Assembly (NCBI GenBank): GCA_916715765.1
Contig: CAKAPG010000015.1
Location: 1 to 19,462, forward strand
Length of the DNA: 19,462 nt
Reading direction: 5' to 3'
Source: an uncultured Atopobium sp.
GTDB lineage: Bacteria > Actinomycetota > Coriobacteriia > Coriobacteriales > Atopobiaceae
Shown here: positions 8,067-16,292 of the stretch, in pieces
Layout of the letters: the number at the start of each line of letters is the position of its first letter
How positions within the stretch are numbered: position 1 is the stretch's first letter
Notes under the pieces: generated by a model
Seen by the model: the letters and a program-made list of their open reading frames with translations, nothing else
Databases searched by the model: none
Told to the model about the DNA's origin: nothing
Program-made: the position numbers and the translations under genes

Positions 8067-9032
8067 CTAGTCCTCGTCATCAACCATTTCTACAACAGGC
8101 TTACCCATGTAATTGATGCCGTCGACCAACTCTTCCAAGGTAATTCTCTGACCCAAAATAGTTGCCTGAACAAGCTCTTTGTAGAACTCTCGAGCTTCAT
8201 CCATAAGATCAAGAATGCTTTCAGTCTTAATCTCTCCTGTGTAAGGCTCTTTCCAAGGTAGACGCTTGAGGTTTGCCGTAGGGAAGTCCTCGGTCTGAAC
8301 AATACGATGAGCCATTGCGGCAACGTATGAATTGTTTGAAGGACGCATGAACTTCTCGGTCTTATACAAAACGTCAGGAAGCTTGGTAGTGTACTTAGGA
8401 TCAGTACGCTCTACCGTGTGGTAGATGCGAGCGTAATCCTGAAGGGCCTTCTCGTACTCACCAACGCCAACATTAAGGTCAAATACCTGAAGCGCTACTT
8501 GCGAGAAGAGCGCGCCACCAACGTGCTTGGTTGATTCAACTGCTTCAAGCACCTCAGCTGGCGGGAACGTCTCAACGGTGGTGTGACGCATGTGCCAGAG
8601 AAGGTATGAATCCAAATCTGTCTCGATAATAGGATGGAGTTCTCTGTAGGCATTCTTGAGAGATGGTTCCGCCTCAATCAATGCATCTTGCTGGGAATAC
8701 ACAAATGGATGGACAATTCTATCCAGGGCGTAGTGTGCTAAGAGGCCAAGCGCAAACGCACGACCAGCAGGCATGTCGCTCTGCGGTAGGCGAGAAACAC
8801 CATCGCGAATAGAGAGAAACGCGTCAACAATATGACCCGCATGCATACGACGATGTAGTCTATTGCAGGCAAGCGAGTGGTTTGGCCAGGCAAGATGACG
8901 TGCTAGGAAGGGATCAGGACCCTGGTTTCCAAGCAGGAATGCATTGACCTCTGCATCAGTTGCAACAAGTTCTTGCGGTAAATCATGAACCACCTCTGCG
9001 CCAAACAGATAGTGAGTTATTAAAGCAGGCAT
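8067..9032 (-). CDS. Zinc-dependent phospholipase C-like protein
   Basis: A 321-residue protein resembling the zinc-dependent phospholipase C / S1-P1 nuclease-like fold. Candidate metal ligands are spread as in that family: H7 (ALITHYLFG), D40 (GNQGPDP), H60, H64 and H67, the cluster H100-x3-D104-x3-H108 (AHYALDRIVHP), and H133-x3-E137-x3-D141 (ELHPIIETDLDS). There is no signal peptide, so unlike the secreted clostridial toxins it is probably cytoplasmic, and its substrate is unknown. The ATG has GAGGAG (complement of 9037-9042) four bases upstream. It is transcribed alone, divergent from mntP. Family assignment is from recalled motifs, not a search. Confidence 0.75.
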   Translation of the reverse strand: MPALITHYLFGAEVVHDLPQELVATDAEVNAFLLGNQGPDPFLARHLAWPNHSLACNRLHRRMHAGHIVDAFLSIRDGVSRLPQSDMPAGRAFALGLLAHYALDRIVHPFVYSQQDALIEAEPSLKNAYRELHPIIETDLDSYLLWHMRHTTVETFPPAEVLEAVESTKHVGGALFSQVALQVFDLNVGVGEYEKALQDYARIYHTVERTDPKYTTKLPDVLYKTEKFMRPSNNSYVAAMAHRIVQTEDFPTANLKRLPWKEPYTGEIKTESILDLMDEAREFYKELVQATILGQRITLEELVDGINYMGKPVVEMVDDED

Positions 9033-9446
9033 AAGACTCCTCGTAGTTTTTCAATATAAGAGTAGCCTAAAACAGCTTACAGGCGTTAAAATTTCTCCTT
9101 CGTGTTACAAGATTTAATGATACCTGGGAACTGACACATGGGTCTACTTGAAATTTTAATGCTGGGTGTGGCGCTTGCAACAGATGCGTTCTCTGTCACT
9201 ATCTCTAACACCTTTGCCTTTGATGACCATAGGTTTTCTCGCCTTATGCGTATGCCTCTTTTCTTTGGCCTCTTTCAGTTTGGCATGCCTCTTGCCGGTT
9301 ATTTTGTTGGTGGCATTGCAGCAGAGTTGATTGAGAAGTACGCAGGTGTTGTCTCGTTGGTTATTCTTGGCTTCGTTGGTTCAAACATGCTGTACAGCGG
9401 CTATAAGGCGCTCAAAGAAGATGCTTCTGAAGAAGATGAGGAATAA

Positions 9447-9470
9447 GCTCAGCAAGGCGCTCAGCAAAGC
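9447..9470 (+). repeat. Two 12-bp direct repeats in the mntP loop
   Basis: GCTCAGCAAGGC and GCTCAGCAAAGC follow each other directly after the premature stop, differing at one base. They encode AQQG and AQQS in the mntP frame. Confidence 0.9.
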
Positions 9471-9483
9471 GCTATAGCGCTTT
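9466..9483. repeat. Perfect 18-bp palindrome 19 bases after the mntP stop
   Basis: AAAGCGCTATAGCGCTTT is its own reverse complement. In RNA it could fold into a hairpin of about seven pairs. It lies in the inter-repeat loop of mntP and could be a transcription roadblock, a regulator site or a structure affecting the stop codon. Confidence 0.9.
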
Positions 9484-9772
9484 CTTACGGCAAGCTAGTA
9501 TTTCAAGCTGTTGCTACGGCAATTGATGCATTTGCTGTTGGTGTAAGTTTTAGGGCACATAGCGTAGATATTTTGCTTGCTTCGGCACTCTTTGGCATTA
9601 TTACCGCTATCCTCTGCACTATTGCATTGTTCATTGGTAAAAAACTCGGCTCGCTTTTGGGTGACCGCGCCGAGATGGTCGGTGGCGTGGTGCTTATCCT
9701 GATTGGACTAAAAGCCTTTTTTGGATAAAATTTGTTTGACCAGATGGACTGAGTAGCAGGTAAGGAGGTAGC

Positions 9773-11059
9773 GTGAAGTTTATCCCAGATTGTCTGCGCC
9801 AGAAGCTGCATAAAACTTTTGGACCAAAAGACCCTGACGAGAAGATCACTCCACCAACTGCCACTTCTGTTACACGAACCTCATTTATTATCCTGGCTGT
9901 CTCAGCGGTTGCTGCGCCCGTAATAGCAACCGTAGCAAACGTTTTGAGCCCAGGAATTTCTTATGTCCAGCAGGAACTTCTCCCTCCACAGCTCAATTCA
10001 AAAGTTCCGGGCTACGCTCGAGCGCTCATTCAACTTGCACAACGAGAGGGCTCCCTTAATCTGCTCTGTACCTCAAAAGAAGCGGTAAAGCCCCTGGTAG
10101 AAACATATTCAAGAATGTTTTCTCTGCCTGTTACGGTAGGCGAGGCAACAGAGGAAGAAATTCAGGAGTTTATTAAGCAAACATACGCTTCTGGTAAGAG
10201 CGCGGAGTCTGAAACTTCTGATACTAAATCTGATACTGATTGGGGTTTTGAGAAACCCGATGTTATTTTTCTGGCAAGTGAAGCTCTCATGCAAAACTTT
10301 GAGACTTCCGCATACTGTCAGCCATATGAAGTTTCTTCAACAGACCAGTACGTGCGTCCAGAGTTTTTTGACGCCACTGGACACTGGTATGCCTACGCTG
10401 CAGATCCATTGGTTTTACTTGTAAATCAAGAGCGTCTTAATGAGAAAAAGATTCAGCGTCCACGCGAATGGACCGATCTTCTTACAGATGGCCTGCGTGG
10501 AAGGTATGTTATTCCTGACCCCACACTTACGTATGCGGGCAAGAAGTTTGAATCTCTCTTTTTAGGTCAGTATGGACTGGATAAAGGGGCTCAAATTATC
10601 CAAAGTCTCTTTGAAAATGTTGACGCATTTTCTGAGAGCACTTATCAAGCTATTAGAGACACAGGATTTGGCAAGTATAGGGCTTGTGTTTGTCCGCTGA
10701 GCGCTGCGTATAGGGCAATTACTAAAGACGATTTTGATAATCTTTCAGTCATTCTGCCAGGCATTTCTTATTTCTCTACGATAAGGTCATTTGTATGTCA
10801 GGGGTCAAAACATACGTATTCAGCGTATTTATGGCAGGAATTTATTACTAAACGAGACGCTGCTGAGCACATGGGAGAAATGGACTCGTTCTTCTCGCCA
10901 GTTATTGAGGGAACGCCAACTCCTTGGTATGCAAGCCGTCTAAATTTGACAGCAGTGAGCGAATCAATGCAGATAGCTCCTGCTCCCACCGATACTGAAG
11001 GCAATCTCATCAAGCTTGAAGACATCCATGCTGCATACAGCAAGTTGGTCGACGCATAA
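9773..11059 (+). CDS. Membrane-anchored solute-binding protein, orphan
   Basis: A 428-residue protein starting at GTG 9773; AAGGAGG (9762-9768) lies four bases upstream and decides the start. Residues 1-36 are polar and charged, 37-58 are one hydrophobic helix, and the rest is soluble. There is no lipobox cysteine and no normal short signal peptide, so it is probably anchored with its bulk outside. The soluble part reads like a type 2 periplasmic binding protein of the AfuA/Fbp/PotD kind. SLNLLCTSKEAVKPLVETY begins the first lobe. HWYAYAADPLVLLVNQERL and REWTDLLTDGLRGRYVIPDP form the typical central stretch, and LWQEFITKRDAAEHM resembles the late helix of these proteins. No permease or ATPase gene is adjacent. 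The ligand (iron, polyamine or other) cannot be told. Confidence 0.75.
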   Translation: MKFIPDCLRQKLHKTFGPKDPDEKITPPTATSVTRTSFIILAVSAVAAPVIATVANVLSPGISYVQQELLPPQLNSKVPGYARALIQLAQREGSLNLLCTSKEAVKPLVETYSRMFSLPVTVGEATEEEIQEFIKQTYASGKSAESETSDTKSDTDWGFEKPDVIFLASEALMQNFETSAYCQPYEVSSTDQYVRPEFFDATGHWYAYAADPLVLLVNQERLNEKKIQRPREWTDLLTDGLRGRYVIPDPTLTYAGKKFESLFLGQYGLDKGAQIIQSLFENVDAFSESTYQAIRDTGFGKYRACVCPLSAAYRAITKDDFDNLSVILPGISYFSTIRSFVCQGSKHTYSAYLWQEFITKRDAAEHMGEMDSFFSPVIEGTPTPWYASRLNLTAVSESMQIAPAPTDTEGNLIKLEDIHAAYSKLVDA

Positions 11060-11088
11060 CTTTTGCCACATCTTATGAGTTTGGATAC

Positions 11089-11120
11089 AAAAAACGGCCC
11101 AGGTAAACTGAGCCGTTTTG
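11089..11120. terminator. Bidirectional intrinsic terminator
   Basis: AAAACGGC-C-CAG (from 11091) pairs with CTG-A-GCCGTTTT (11108-11118), with one mismatch and a five-base loop. Read on the minus strand it ends in six T residues and terminates the glutamine synthetase gene. On the plus strand a shorter run of four T residues follows, for the solute-binding gene. Confidence 0.85.
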
Positions 11121-11134
11121 CTGTAAAGATGGAG

Positions 11135-11160
11135 TGGCGAGAAGACCGGGTTTCTCGCCA
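11135..11160. repeat. Inverted pair of TGGCGAGAA forming a hairpin
   Basis: TGGCGAGAA (11135-11143) and TTCTCGCCA (11152-11160) are perfect inverted copies separated by eight bases. The element lies between the shared terminator and the end of the glutamine synthetase gene. It has no T run of its own, so it is not simply a second terminator. The word is the one over-represented throughout the window. Confidence 0.85.
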
Positions 11161-11178
11161 AGAAGCTCTGATGAAGAA

Positions 11179-13272
11179 CTAGACGTAGAAGAGCATCTTG
11201 TTGTAGCTAGGAACTGGCCACCAGTCGTGTCCGCAGATGAGCTCCATGGAGTCAACGGCGCTGCGCAGGCGGGCCATAGCAGGAAGAACTTCATTGCAGT
11301 AGTATTCGCACTGCTCCTGAGGCTGATCTTTCATCTGGTGAGCTGTGGTATTAATCTCATCAAGGCTGTTAGTAGCTGCATAAATCTCGTCAATACCTGC
11401 AGTGAGCTTCTCAACAATCTCTGTTTCTGCAGCACTCTTGATACCAATAGCCTGCTTAGCAGCAACTGAAGAGGCAACATCACTTGAGTAGGTAAAGAGG
11501 GCAGGCAGATACATGTGGCGCGTCATATACAGCATAGTACGAGCCTCAATGTTAAGGACCTTAGCGTATTGCTCTGCCTTTGCAACGTAGCGAGCCTGTG
11601 CTTCTGCCTGGGAAAGAACACCATAGCGCTCGAAGAGCTCAATGTTCTCTGGAGCAACCATTGCAGGGAGTGCCTCAGGGGTGGTGCGGAGGTTTGGAAG
11701 ACCGCGCTCCTCAGCAAGTTTCTCCCAATCGCCTGAGTAGCCATTGCCTTCAAAGAGAATGCGCTCGTGAGCCTTGAAGGTATCAATAACCCACCTCAAA
11801 GCTTCTTTGGTGAAGTTCTCCTCAGAAGCATTTGAAAGATCGTTTGCAAAGCGGTCACACTGCTCGGCAACAATGGTGTTCAAAATGACGTTAGGATCAG
11901 AGAGGTTCTGCTGGCTGCCGCACATACGGAACTCAAACTTGTTACCAGTAAACGCAAAGGGGCTGGTACGGTTTCTATCCGTGTTGTCCCTAAGGACTGC
12001 AGGAAGTGTTGGTACGCCCAGATCCATTCGAGTGCGCTTTGCACCGTGGACATTGGAGCCAGTAATCAGGTCGTCAACAATTACAGAAAGTGCAGCACCC
12101 AAGAAGACCGAAACAATTGCAGGTGGAGCCTCGTTTGCGCCAAGACGGTGATCGTTTCCGGCAGATGCAACCGACATGCGCAGAAGGTCTGCATGAGAGT
12201 CAACAGCGGCAACAAGGCACGCAAGAAAGACCAGGAAGCGGAGGTTCTCACCAGGCTTATCGCCAGGTTCAAGCAGATTCTCGTCATCTGCGGAGAGCGA
12301 CCAGTTGTCGTGCTTACCAGATCCATTGACGTACTCAAAGGGCTTCTCGTGCTCAAGGCAGGCAAGGCCGTGGTGCGGCGCAAGAAGCTTGAGCTTCTCC
12401 ATGGTTAGAAGGTTGTTGTCAATAGCAAGTGCACCCTGCTCAAAGACAGGTGCAAGCTCATGCTGGCAAGGAGCAACCTCATTATGCTTGGTCTTTGCAG
12501 GAATACCCAGCTTCCAGAGCTCGTCATCAAGTTCTTTCATGAAGTTGTTGACGGTTGGACGAATAGCGCCAAAGTAGTGCTCGTCAAGCTCTTGACCCTT
12601 GCTTGGCTCGCAACCAAAGAGGGTACGGCCACAAAGGATAAGGTCAGGACGCTGCTCAAAGTCCTCCTCTTTGATAAGGAAGTACTCCTGCTCAGGACCA
12701 ATGTTTGTGACCACGCGAGAAGGCTCTTGTCCAAAAAGTGCAAGAACACGCTTGGCCTGCTTCTCTAGGGCTACCTGAGAACGAAGCAGAGGAGTGCGCT
12801 TGTCCAGGGCTTCTCCGGTGTATGAAATAAATGCAGTTGGAATACAGAGGACTTCATCTTTAATGAAGGTTGGACTTGCAGGGTCCCAAACCGTGTAGCC
12901 ACGAGCCTCAAACGTGGCGCGCAGGCCACCAGAAGGGAAGCTTGATGCGTCAGGCTCGCCCTGTACCAGCTCTTTTCCCGAGAAGGACATCAAAATAGTA
13001 CCGTTTCCCTGAGGAGTCATAAAGCTGTCGTGCTTCTCGGAAGTAATACCTGTGAGAGGCTGGAACCAGTGTGTGAAGTGAGTAGCACCTTTTTCAAGTG
13101 CCCACTCTTTCATGGCATGCGCAACCTCGTTTGCAATGTCGAGGTCAAGCGGCTTGCCGTCCTGGATGACACTACGAAGTTTCTTGTACGTTGGCCTTGG
13201 CAGACGTTCTTGCATATCTGCGTCGGTAAAGAGAAGTGAGCCAAATTCCTGAGAAACTTTGTCGTGAGCCAC
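11179..13272 (-). CDS. glnN: Glutamine synthetase type III
   Basis: Makes glutamine from glutamate, ammonia and ATP in the cytoplasm. Start chosen at GTG 13270-13272 (697 residues, beginning VAHDKVSQEFGS). An AAGGAGG ribosome site (complement of 13277-13283) lies four bases upstream of it, whereas an upstream in-frame GTG at 13329 adds 19 unconvincing residues and lacks such a site. The large size and motifs fit the GSIII class. The N-terminal domain includes GATHFTHWFQPLT, and the catalytic part has KTKHNEVAPCQHE (about 261-273) and VNGSGKHDNWS (about 313-323), the GSIII form of the ATP/glutamate-binding region. A GSIII C-terminal domain ends in CGHDWWPVPSYNKMLFYV. It is a single gene, divergent from polA. 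No amt, glnB or gltB gene is near. Confidence 0.96.
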   Translation of the reverse strand: MAHDKVSQEFGSLLFTDADMQERLPRPTYKKLRSVIQDGKPLDLDIANEVAHAMKEWALEKGATHFTHWFQPLTGITSEKHDSFMTPQGNGTILMSFSGKELVQGEPDASSFPSGGLRATFEARGYTVWDPASPTFIKDEVLCIPTAFISYTGEALDKRTPLLRSQVALEKQAKRVLALFGQEPSRVVTNIGPEQEYFLIKEEDFEQRPDLILCGRTLFGCEPSKGQELDEHYFGAIRPTVNNFMKELDDELWKLGIPAKTKHNEVAPCQHELAPVFEQGALAIDNNLLTMEKLKLLAPHHGLACLEHEKPFEYVNGSGKHDNWSLSADDENLLEPGDKPGENLRFLVFLACLVAAVDSHADLLRMSVASAGNDHRLGANEAPPAIVSVFLGAALSVIVDDLITGSNVHGAKRTRMDLGVPTLPAVLRDNTDRNRTSPFAFTGNKFEFRMCGSQQNLSDPNVILNTIVAEQCDRFANDLSNASEENFTKEALRWVIDTFKAHERILFEGNGYSGDWEKLAEERGLPNLRTTPEALPAMVAPENIELFERYGVLSQAEAQARYVAKAEQYAKVLNIEARTMLYMTRHMYLPALFTYSSDVASSVAAKQAIGIKSAAETEIVEKLTAGIDEIYAATNSLDEINTTAHQMKDQPQEQCEYYCNEVLPAMARLRSAVDSMELICGHDWWPVPSYNKMLFYV

Positions 13273-13328
13273 AGCCCCTCCTTGTGGGTAAATGCTGGCA
13301 GTTAGTCTGTTTTCTCGCGTGCTGGGCA

Positions 13329-13399
13329 CGTTATGTTGGTTGTTATTTTCGCACGTTTGGCAGAGTCAGAGTGGCGAGGATGCAAACAGAAACATAACG
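13329..13399. repeat. Separated inverted repeat between glnN and polA
   Basis: CGTTATGTT (13329-13337) and AACATAACG (13391-13399) are perfect 9-bp inverted copies. Their centres are 62 bp apart, close to six helical turns. They lie in the 247-bp space between divergent glnN and polA and could be a pair of operator half-sites. This is suggestive only. Confidence 0.4.
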
Positions 13400-13484
13400 A
13401 TTACAAAAAATTTCAGCCGCTTCCAGAAGAGATGTGAGCTTTGTTTCCATGGGCTCTGGCGCGCATAAGCAAAGGAAGTCTTAG

Positions 13485-13490
13485 TACAAT
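13485..13490 (+). promoter_or_regulatory. -10 element of polA
   Basis: TACAAT lies 29 bases before the polA ATG, and its position fits a short leader. No good -35 box is found at the usual spacing (CGCATA at 13462-13467). Confidence 0.4.
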
Positions 13491-13519
13491 AGAAGCACAC
13501 AAAACTAAGAGGAGCAGGT

Positions 13520-16258
13520 ATGTCTGATACTACTATGCCAGTTGATACTACAGATCAAAACGAGGCTGCATCAACCAAAGAAGGTGCAGCTAAACCACGT
13601 AGAACCATTGCAGTTATTGACGGAAACTCGCTCATGCACCGAGCATTCCATGCAATCCGTCAGCCTATGGCAGCACCAGATGGTACGCCAACCGGCGCGT
13701 TGTTTGGCTTCTTCAACATGTTTATCAAGCTTGTTGAGTCCTTCTCGCCAGACGGTGTCATTTGTGCCTTTGATAAGGGCAAGCCACAGGTTCGCATTGA
13801 TATGTTGCCTCAGTACAAGGCTCAGCGTCCTCCTATGGATCCTGCTTTGCACGCACAGTTTCCCATAGTCAAGGAGCTGCTCAAGACTTTGGATGTTCCT
13901 GTCTGCCAGCTTGAAGGCTGGGAGGGCGACGACATCTTGGGTACCCTTGCCCGCCGCGGTGAGGCAGAGGGCTATCAGATGCTGCTCTTCACGGGCGACC
14001 GCGATATGTATCAGCTCTCCACAGAAAACGTCAAGATTGTTTCTACGCGCAAGGGCGTCTCTGACGTCTCAATTATGACTCCAGAGACCGTGGCAGATCT
14101 CTACGCTGGTATTACACCAGAGCTTGTTCCAGATTTCTATGGCCTTAAGGGAGATTCTTCCGACAACATTCCGGGCGTTCCTGGAATTGGCCCCAAGAAA
14201 GCTGCTGCGCTGATTGTGGAGTATGGCTCGCTTGACCAGGTTATTGCCCACGCTGACGAGGTCAAGGGCAAGGTGGGAGAAAACCTTCGTGCTCATATTG
14301 ATGATGCGCTGCTCTCTCGTAAGGTTGCTACTATTCGCACCGATGCGCCGCTTAATATCAACCTGGAAGACGCTCAGTTCCCAACATTTGATCCAAATGA
14401 CGTGGTCAAGGCCTTCTCGGCTTTGGGCTTTACCGGCATGACCTCAAGGCTTGCGCGCATGGCTGGCGGCTCTGCTGCTGGCGCAGTCGCACAAACTGCC
14501 TCAGCTACACCCGCACTTCCTATTCCATCAGAGTTTCTGCAGGCAGGAGACGCATCTGCTGCGCTTACTGCTGCTCTTGAGAACCAAGAGTGGATTGGTG
14601 TTGTTGAGGATTCAGCCGCGGACGCTGGAGCACTCTTTAGCCTTTCTCGCACACTTTGGGTGTCTACAGAAAAGGCACTTCTTAAATTTGAGGGAGAAAA
14701 TGCAACCGCAGCGCTCTTGCGCATTTTGCGAGAAGCCCGTGTTGCTGCAGACGATGTCAAGGCGCTGCTACACGAGGTAAGCCCTGTTGATTCATCTGAG
14801 CCACAGAAGATGGATATTGAAACTATCGATTCTGACCGACTTTTTGACACGGGTGTTGCCGCGTATCTGCTTGAGTCTGATCGTTCAAGCTTTGATATCA
14901 ACGGCTTGGTTGAGCTGTACTTTGGCTCCGAGCTTCCTGAGCCAACGGACGAGATTCCTGCTGTAGCACTAAGAGCAGTAGCTGCTAGGGCTCTTGTGCC
15001 TGTGCTCACTAAAAAGCTTGAAGATGACGGTTCCTTGGAGCTCTTTACTTCTCTAGAGATGCAGCTATTGCCTGTACTTGCCGCGATGGAACGTCGTGGT
15101 CTCTACGTTGATCCTCAAGAGCTTGCTAAGCAGTCTTCGGAGCTGGGTGAAGATATTGCACAGCGTGTAGCAAGTATTCACCAGACAGCAGGCGAGGATT
15201 TTAACTTGGATTCTCCAAGCCAGCTTTCACATATCCTGTTTGACGTGCTCAAGCTTCCAACTTATGGCCTCAAAAAGACGCGCACCGGGTTCTACTCCAC
15301 CAACGCAAAGGTGCTTGGAGACCTGGCGCAGGAGTACCAGATTGTTGCTGACGTCCTTGAGTATCGTGAGCGTGCCAAGATTAAGTCAACTTATCTCGAT
15401 GCGCTTCCTTCGCTTATTCGTGGCGATAAGCGCATCCACACCACGTTCAATCAGACTGTTGCTGCAACAGGTAGGCTTTCCAGCTCTGATCCAAACCTGC
15501 AGAACATTCCTACCCGCTCTGAGCTGGGACATCGTGTCCGCACTGCCTTTACCGTTCCCGAGGGCAGCGTTTTTCTCGCCTGCGACTACTCCCAGATTGA
15601 GCTGCGCTTGCTGGCACATCTTTCAGCCGATGAGCACCTGGTAGCAGCATTTAACTCTGGTGCCGATTTCCACGCCGCAACTGCCGCTCGTGTCTTTGGC
15701 GTGCCTGTTGAAGAGGTCACCCCAGCACTTCGTAGTCGCGCTAAGGCAGTTAACTTTGGCATTGTCTATGGTCAGCAGGCCTTTGGTTTGGCAACGTCTC
15801 TGAAGATTTCCCGCAAGGAAGCGCAAGAGATGATTGACCGCTACTTTGACGCATATCCTGGCGTTCGCGCCTATCTGGATGACTCTGTTCGCACTGCTCA
15901 CGAGTGTGGTTATGCGGTTACCATGTACGGCCGTAAGCGCCACATTAGAGAGTTTAACCAGTCAAATCGTCAGCTAATTGCCTTTGGCGAGCGCACTGCT
16001 ATGAATCACCCTATGCAGGGAAGTGCTGCCGATATTATCAAAATTGCAATGATTAATGTCGAGAAACGCCTGCGTGATGAAGGTCTTGCATCAAAGCTGA
16101 TTCTTCAGATTCACGACGAACTTGACTTGGAAGTTCCAGAGTCAGAGATTGAGACAGTCTCTAAACTAGTAAAAGAAACTATGGAAGACGTTGTTACCCT
16201 GCGTGTCCCTCTGATTGCTGATGTCAGCTATGGCTCCAATTGGGCTGAGGCAAAGTAA
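13520..16258 (+). CDS. polA: DNA polymerase I
   Basis: A 912-residue repair and primer-removal polymerase. The 5'-3' exonuclease domain (about 28-320) has IAVIDGNSLMHRAF, EGWEGDDILG, FTGDRDMYQL and GLKGDSSDNIPGVPGIGPKKA. The polymerase domain has motif A DYSQIELR (D689), motif B with R738, K742, F746 and Y750 (RAKAVNFGIVYG), and motif C HDE (865-867). The middle proofreading domain is degenerate: where an active enzyme has D-x-E, this one reads WIGVVEDSAAD (about 357-367). It therefore probably lacks 3'-5' exonuclease, as in several Gram-positive PolA proteins. The first 27 residues are a polar extension; the ATG is nevertheless supported by GGAG at 13511-13514. It lies 34 bases upstream of rnhA, a likely operon. 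Confidence 0.97.
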   Translation: MSDTTMPVDTTDQNEAASTKEGAAKPRRTIAVIDGNSLMHRAFHAIRQPMAAPDGTPTGALFGFFNMFIKLVESFSPDGVICAFDKGKPQVRIDMLPQYKAQRPPMDPALHAQFPIVKELLKTLDVPVCQLEGWEGDDILGTLARRGEAEGYQMLLFTGDRDMYQLSTENVKIVSTRKGVSDVSIMTPETVADLYAGITPELVPDFYGLKGDSSDNIPGVPGIGPKKAAALIVEYGSLDQVIAHADEVKGKVGENLRAHIDDALLSRKVATIRTDAPLNINLEDAQFPTFDPNDVVKAFSALGFTGMTSRLARMAGGSAAGAVAQTASATPALPIPSEFLQAGDASAALTAALENQEWIGVVEDSAADAGALFSLSRTLWVSTEKALLKFEGENATAALLRILREARVAADDVKALLHEVSPVDSSEPQKMDIETIDSDRLFDTGVAAYLLESDRSSFDINGLVELYFGSELPEPTDEIPAVALRAVAARALVPVLTKKLEDDGSLELFTSLEMQLLPVLAAMERRGLYVDPQELAKQSSELGEDIAQRVASIHQTAGEDFNLDSPSQLSHILFDVLKLPTYGLKKTRTGFYSTNAKVLGDLAQEYQIVADVLEYRERAKIKSTYLDALPSLIRGDKRIHTTFNQTVAATGRLSSSDPNLQNIPTRSELGHRVRTAFTVPEGSVFLACDYSQIELRLLAHLSADEHLVAAFNSGADFHAATAARVFGVPVEEVTPALRSRAKAVNFGIVYGQQAFGLATSLKISRKEAQEMIDRYFDAYPGVRAYLDDSVRTAHECGYAVTMYGRKRHIREFNQSNRQLIAFGERTAMNHPMQGSAADIIKIAMINVEKRLRDEGLASKLILQIHDELDLEVPESEIETVSKLVKETMEDVVTLRVPLIADVSYGSNWAEAK

Positions 16259-16292
16259 ACACGTAAGAGGCGCGTTCTAGAGGAGATTTGGT

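Larger units (their letters stand above)
9138..9728 (+). pseudogene. mntP: Manganese efflux pump MntP, interrupted by an in-frame TAA
   Basis: The frame from ATG 9138 encodes the first half of MntP (102 residues, three helices, with ATDAFSV at 14-20) and stops at TAA 9444-9446. The same frame, with no base lost or gained, continues to TAA 9726-9728 and encodes the second half (AIDAFAVGVSF, then helices ending GGVVLILIGLKAFFG). The total of 196 codons matches a normal six-helix MntP. The two halves are the family's internal repeat, and the stop falls in the hydrophilic loop between them, after an acidic run (EEDEE) and before Gln/Ala-rich residues. The second half has no ATG, GTG or TTG until TTG 9573, inside its membrane region, and no ribosome site. 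MntP exports Mn2+; this copy is most likely inactive. Reading-through or a sequencing error (for example CAA to TAA) is also possible. The ribosome site of the first half is weak (GGGA, 9126-9129). Confidence 0.85.

Noticed and set aside
7908..8261. Plus-strand open frame across the terminator at 7988-8023
   Set aside because: It runs through a strong terminator and antisense to the phospholipase-like gene, with no ribosome site.
9033..9137. Manganese (yybP-ykoY) riboswitch in front of mntP
   Set aside because: The space is only 105 bases and I see none of the conserved riboswitch core; only a weak bulged inverted repeat (TAGCCT with AGGCGTTA, 9063-9088) is present.
13273..13329. Upstream GTG start for glnN at 13329
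   Set aside because: The stretch between the two starts holds the AAGGAGG site for the GTG at 13272, and its 19 residues look non-coding.
14374..15009. Long minus-strand open frame of 211 codons inside polA
   Set aside because: Low-complexity Ser/Ala/Arg translation, wholly antisense to a clear polA; a by-product of its codon use.
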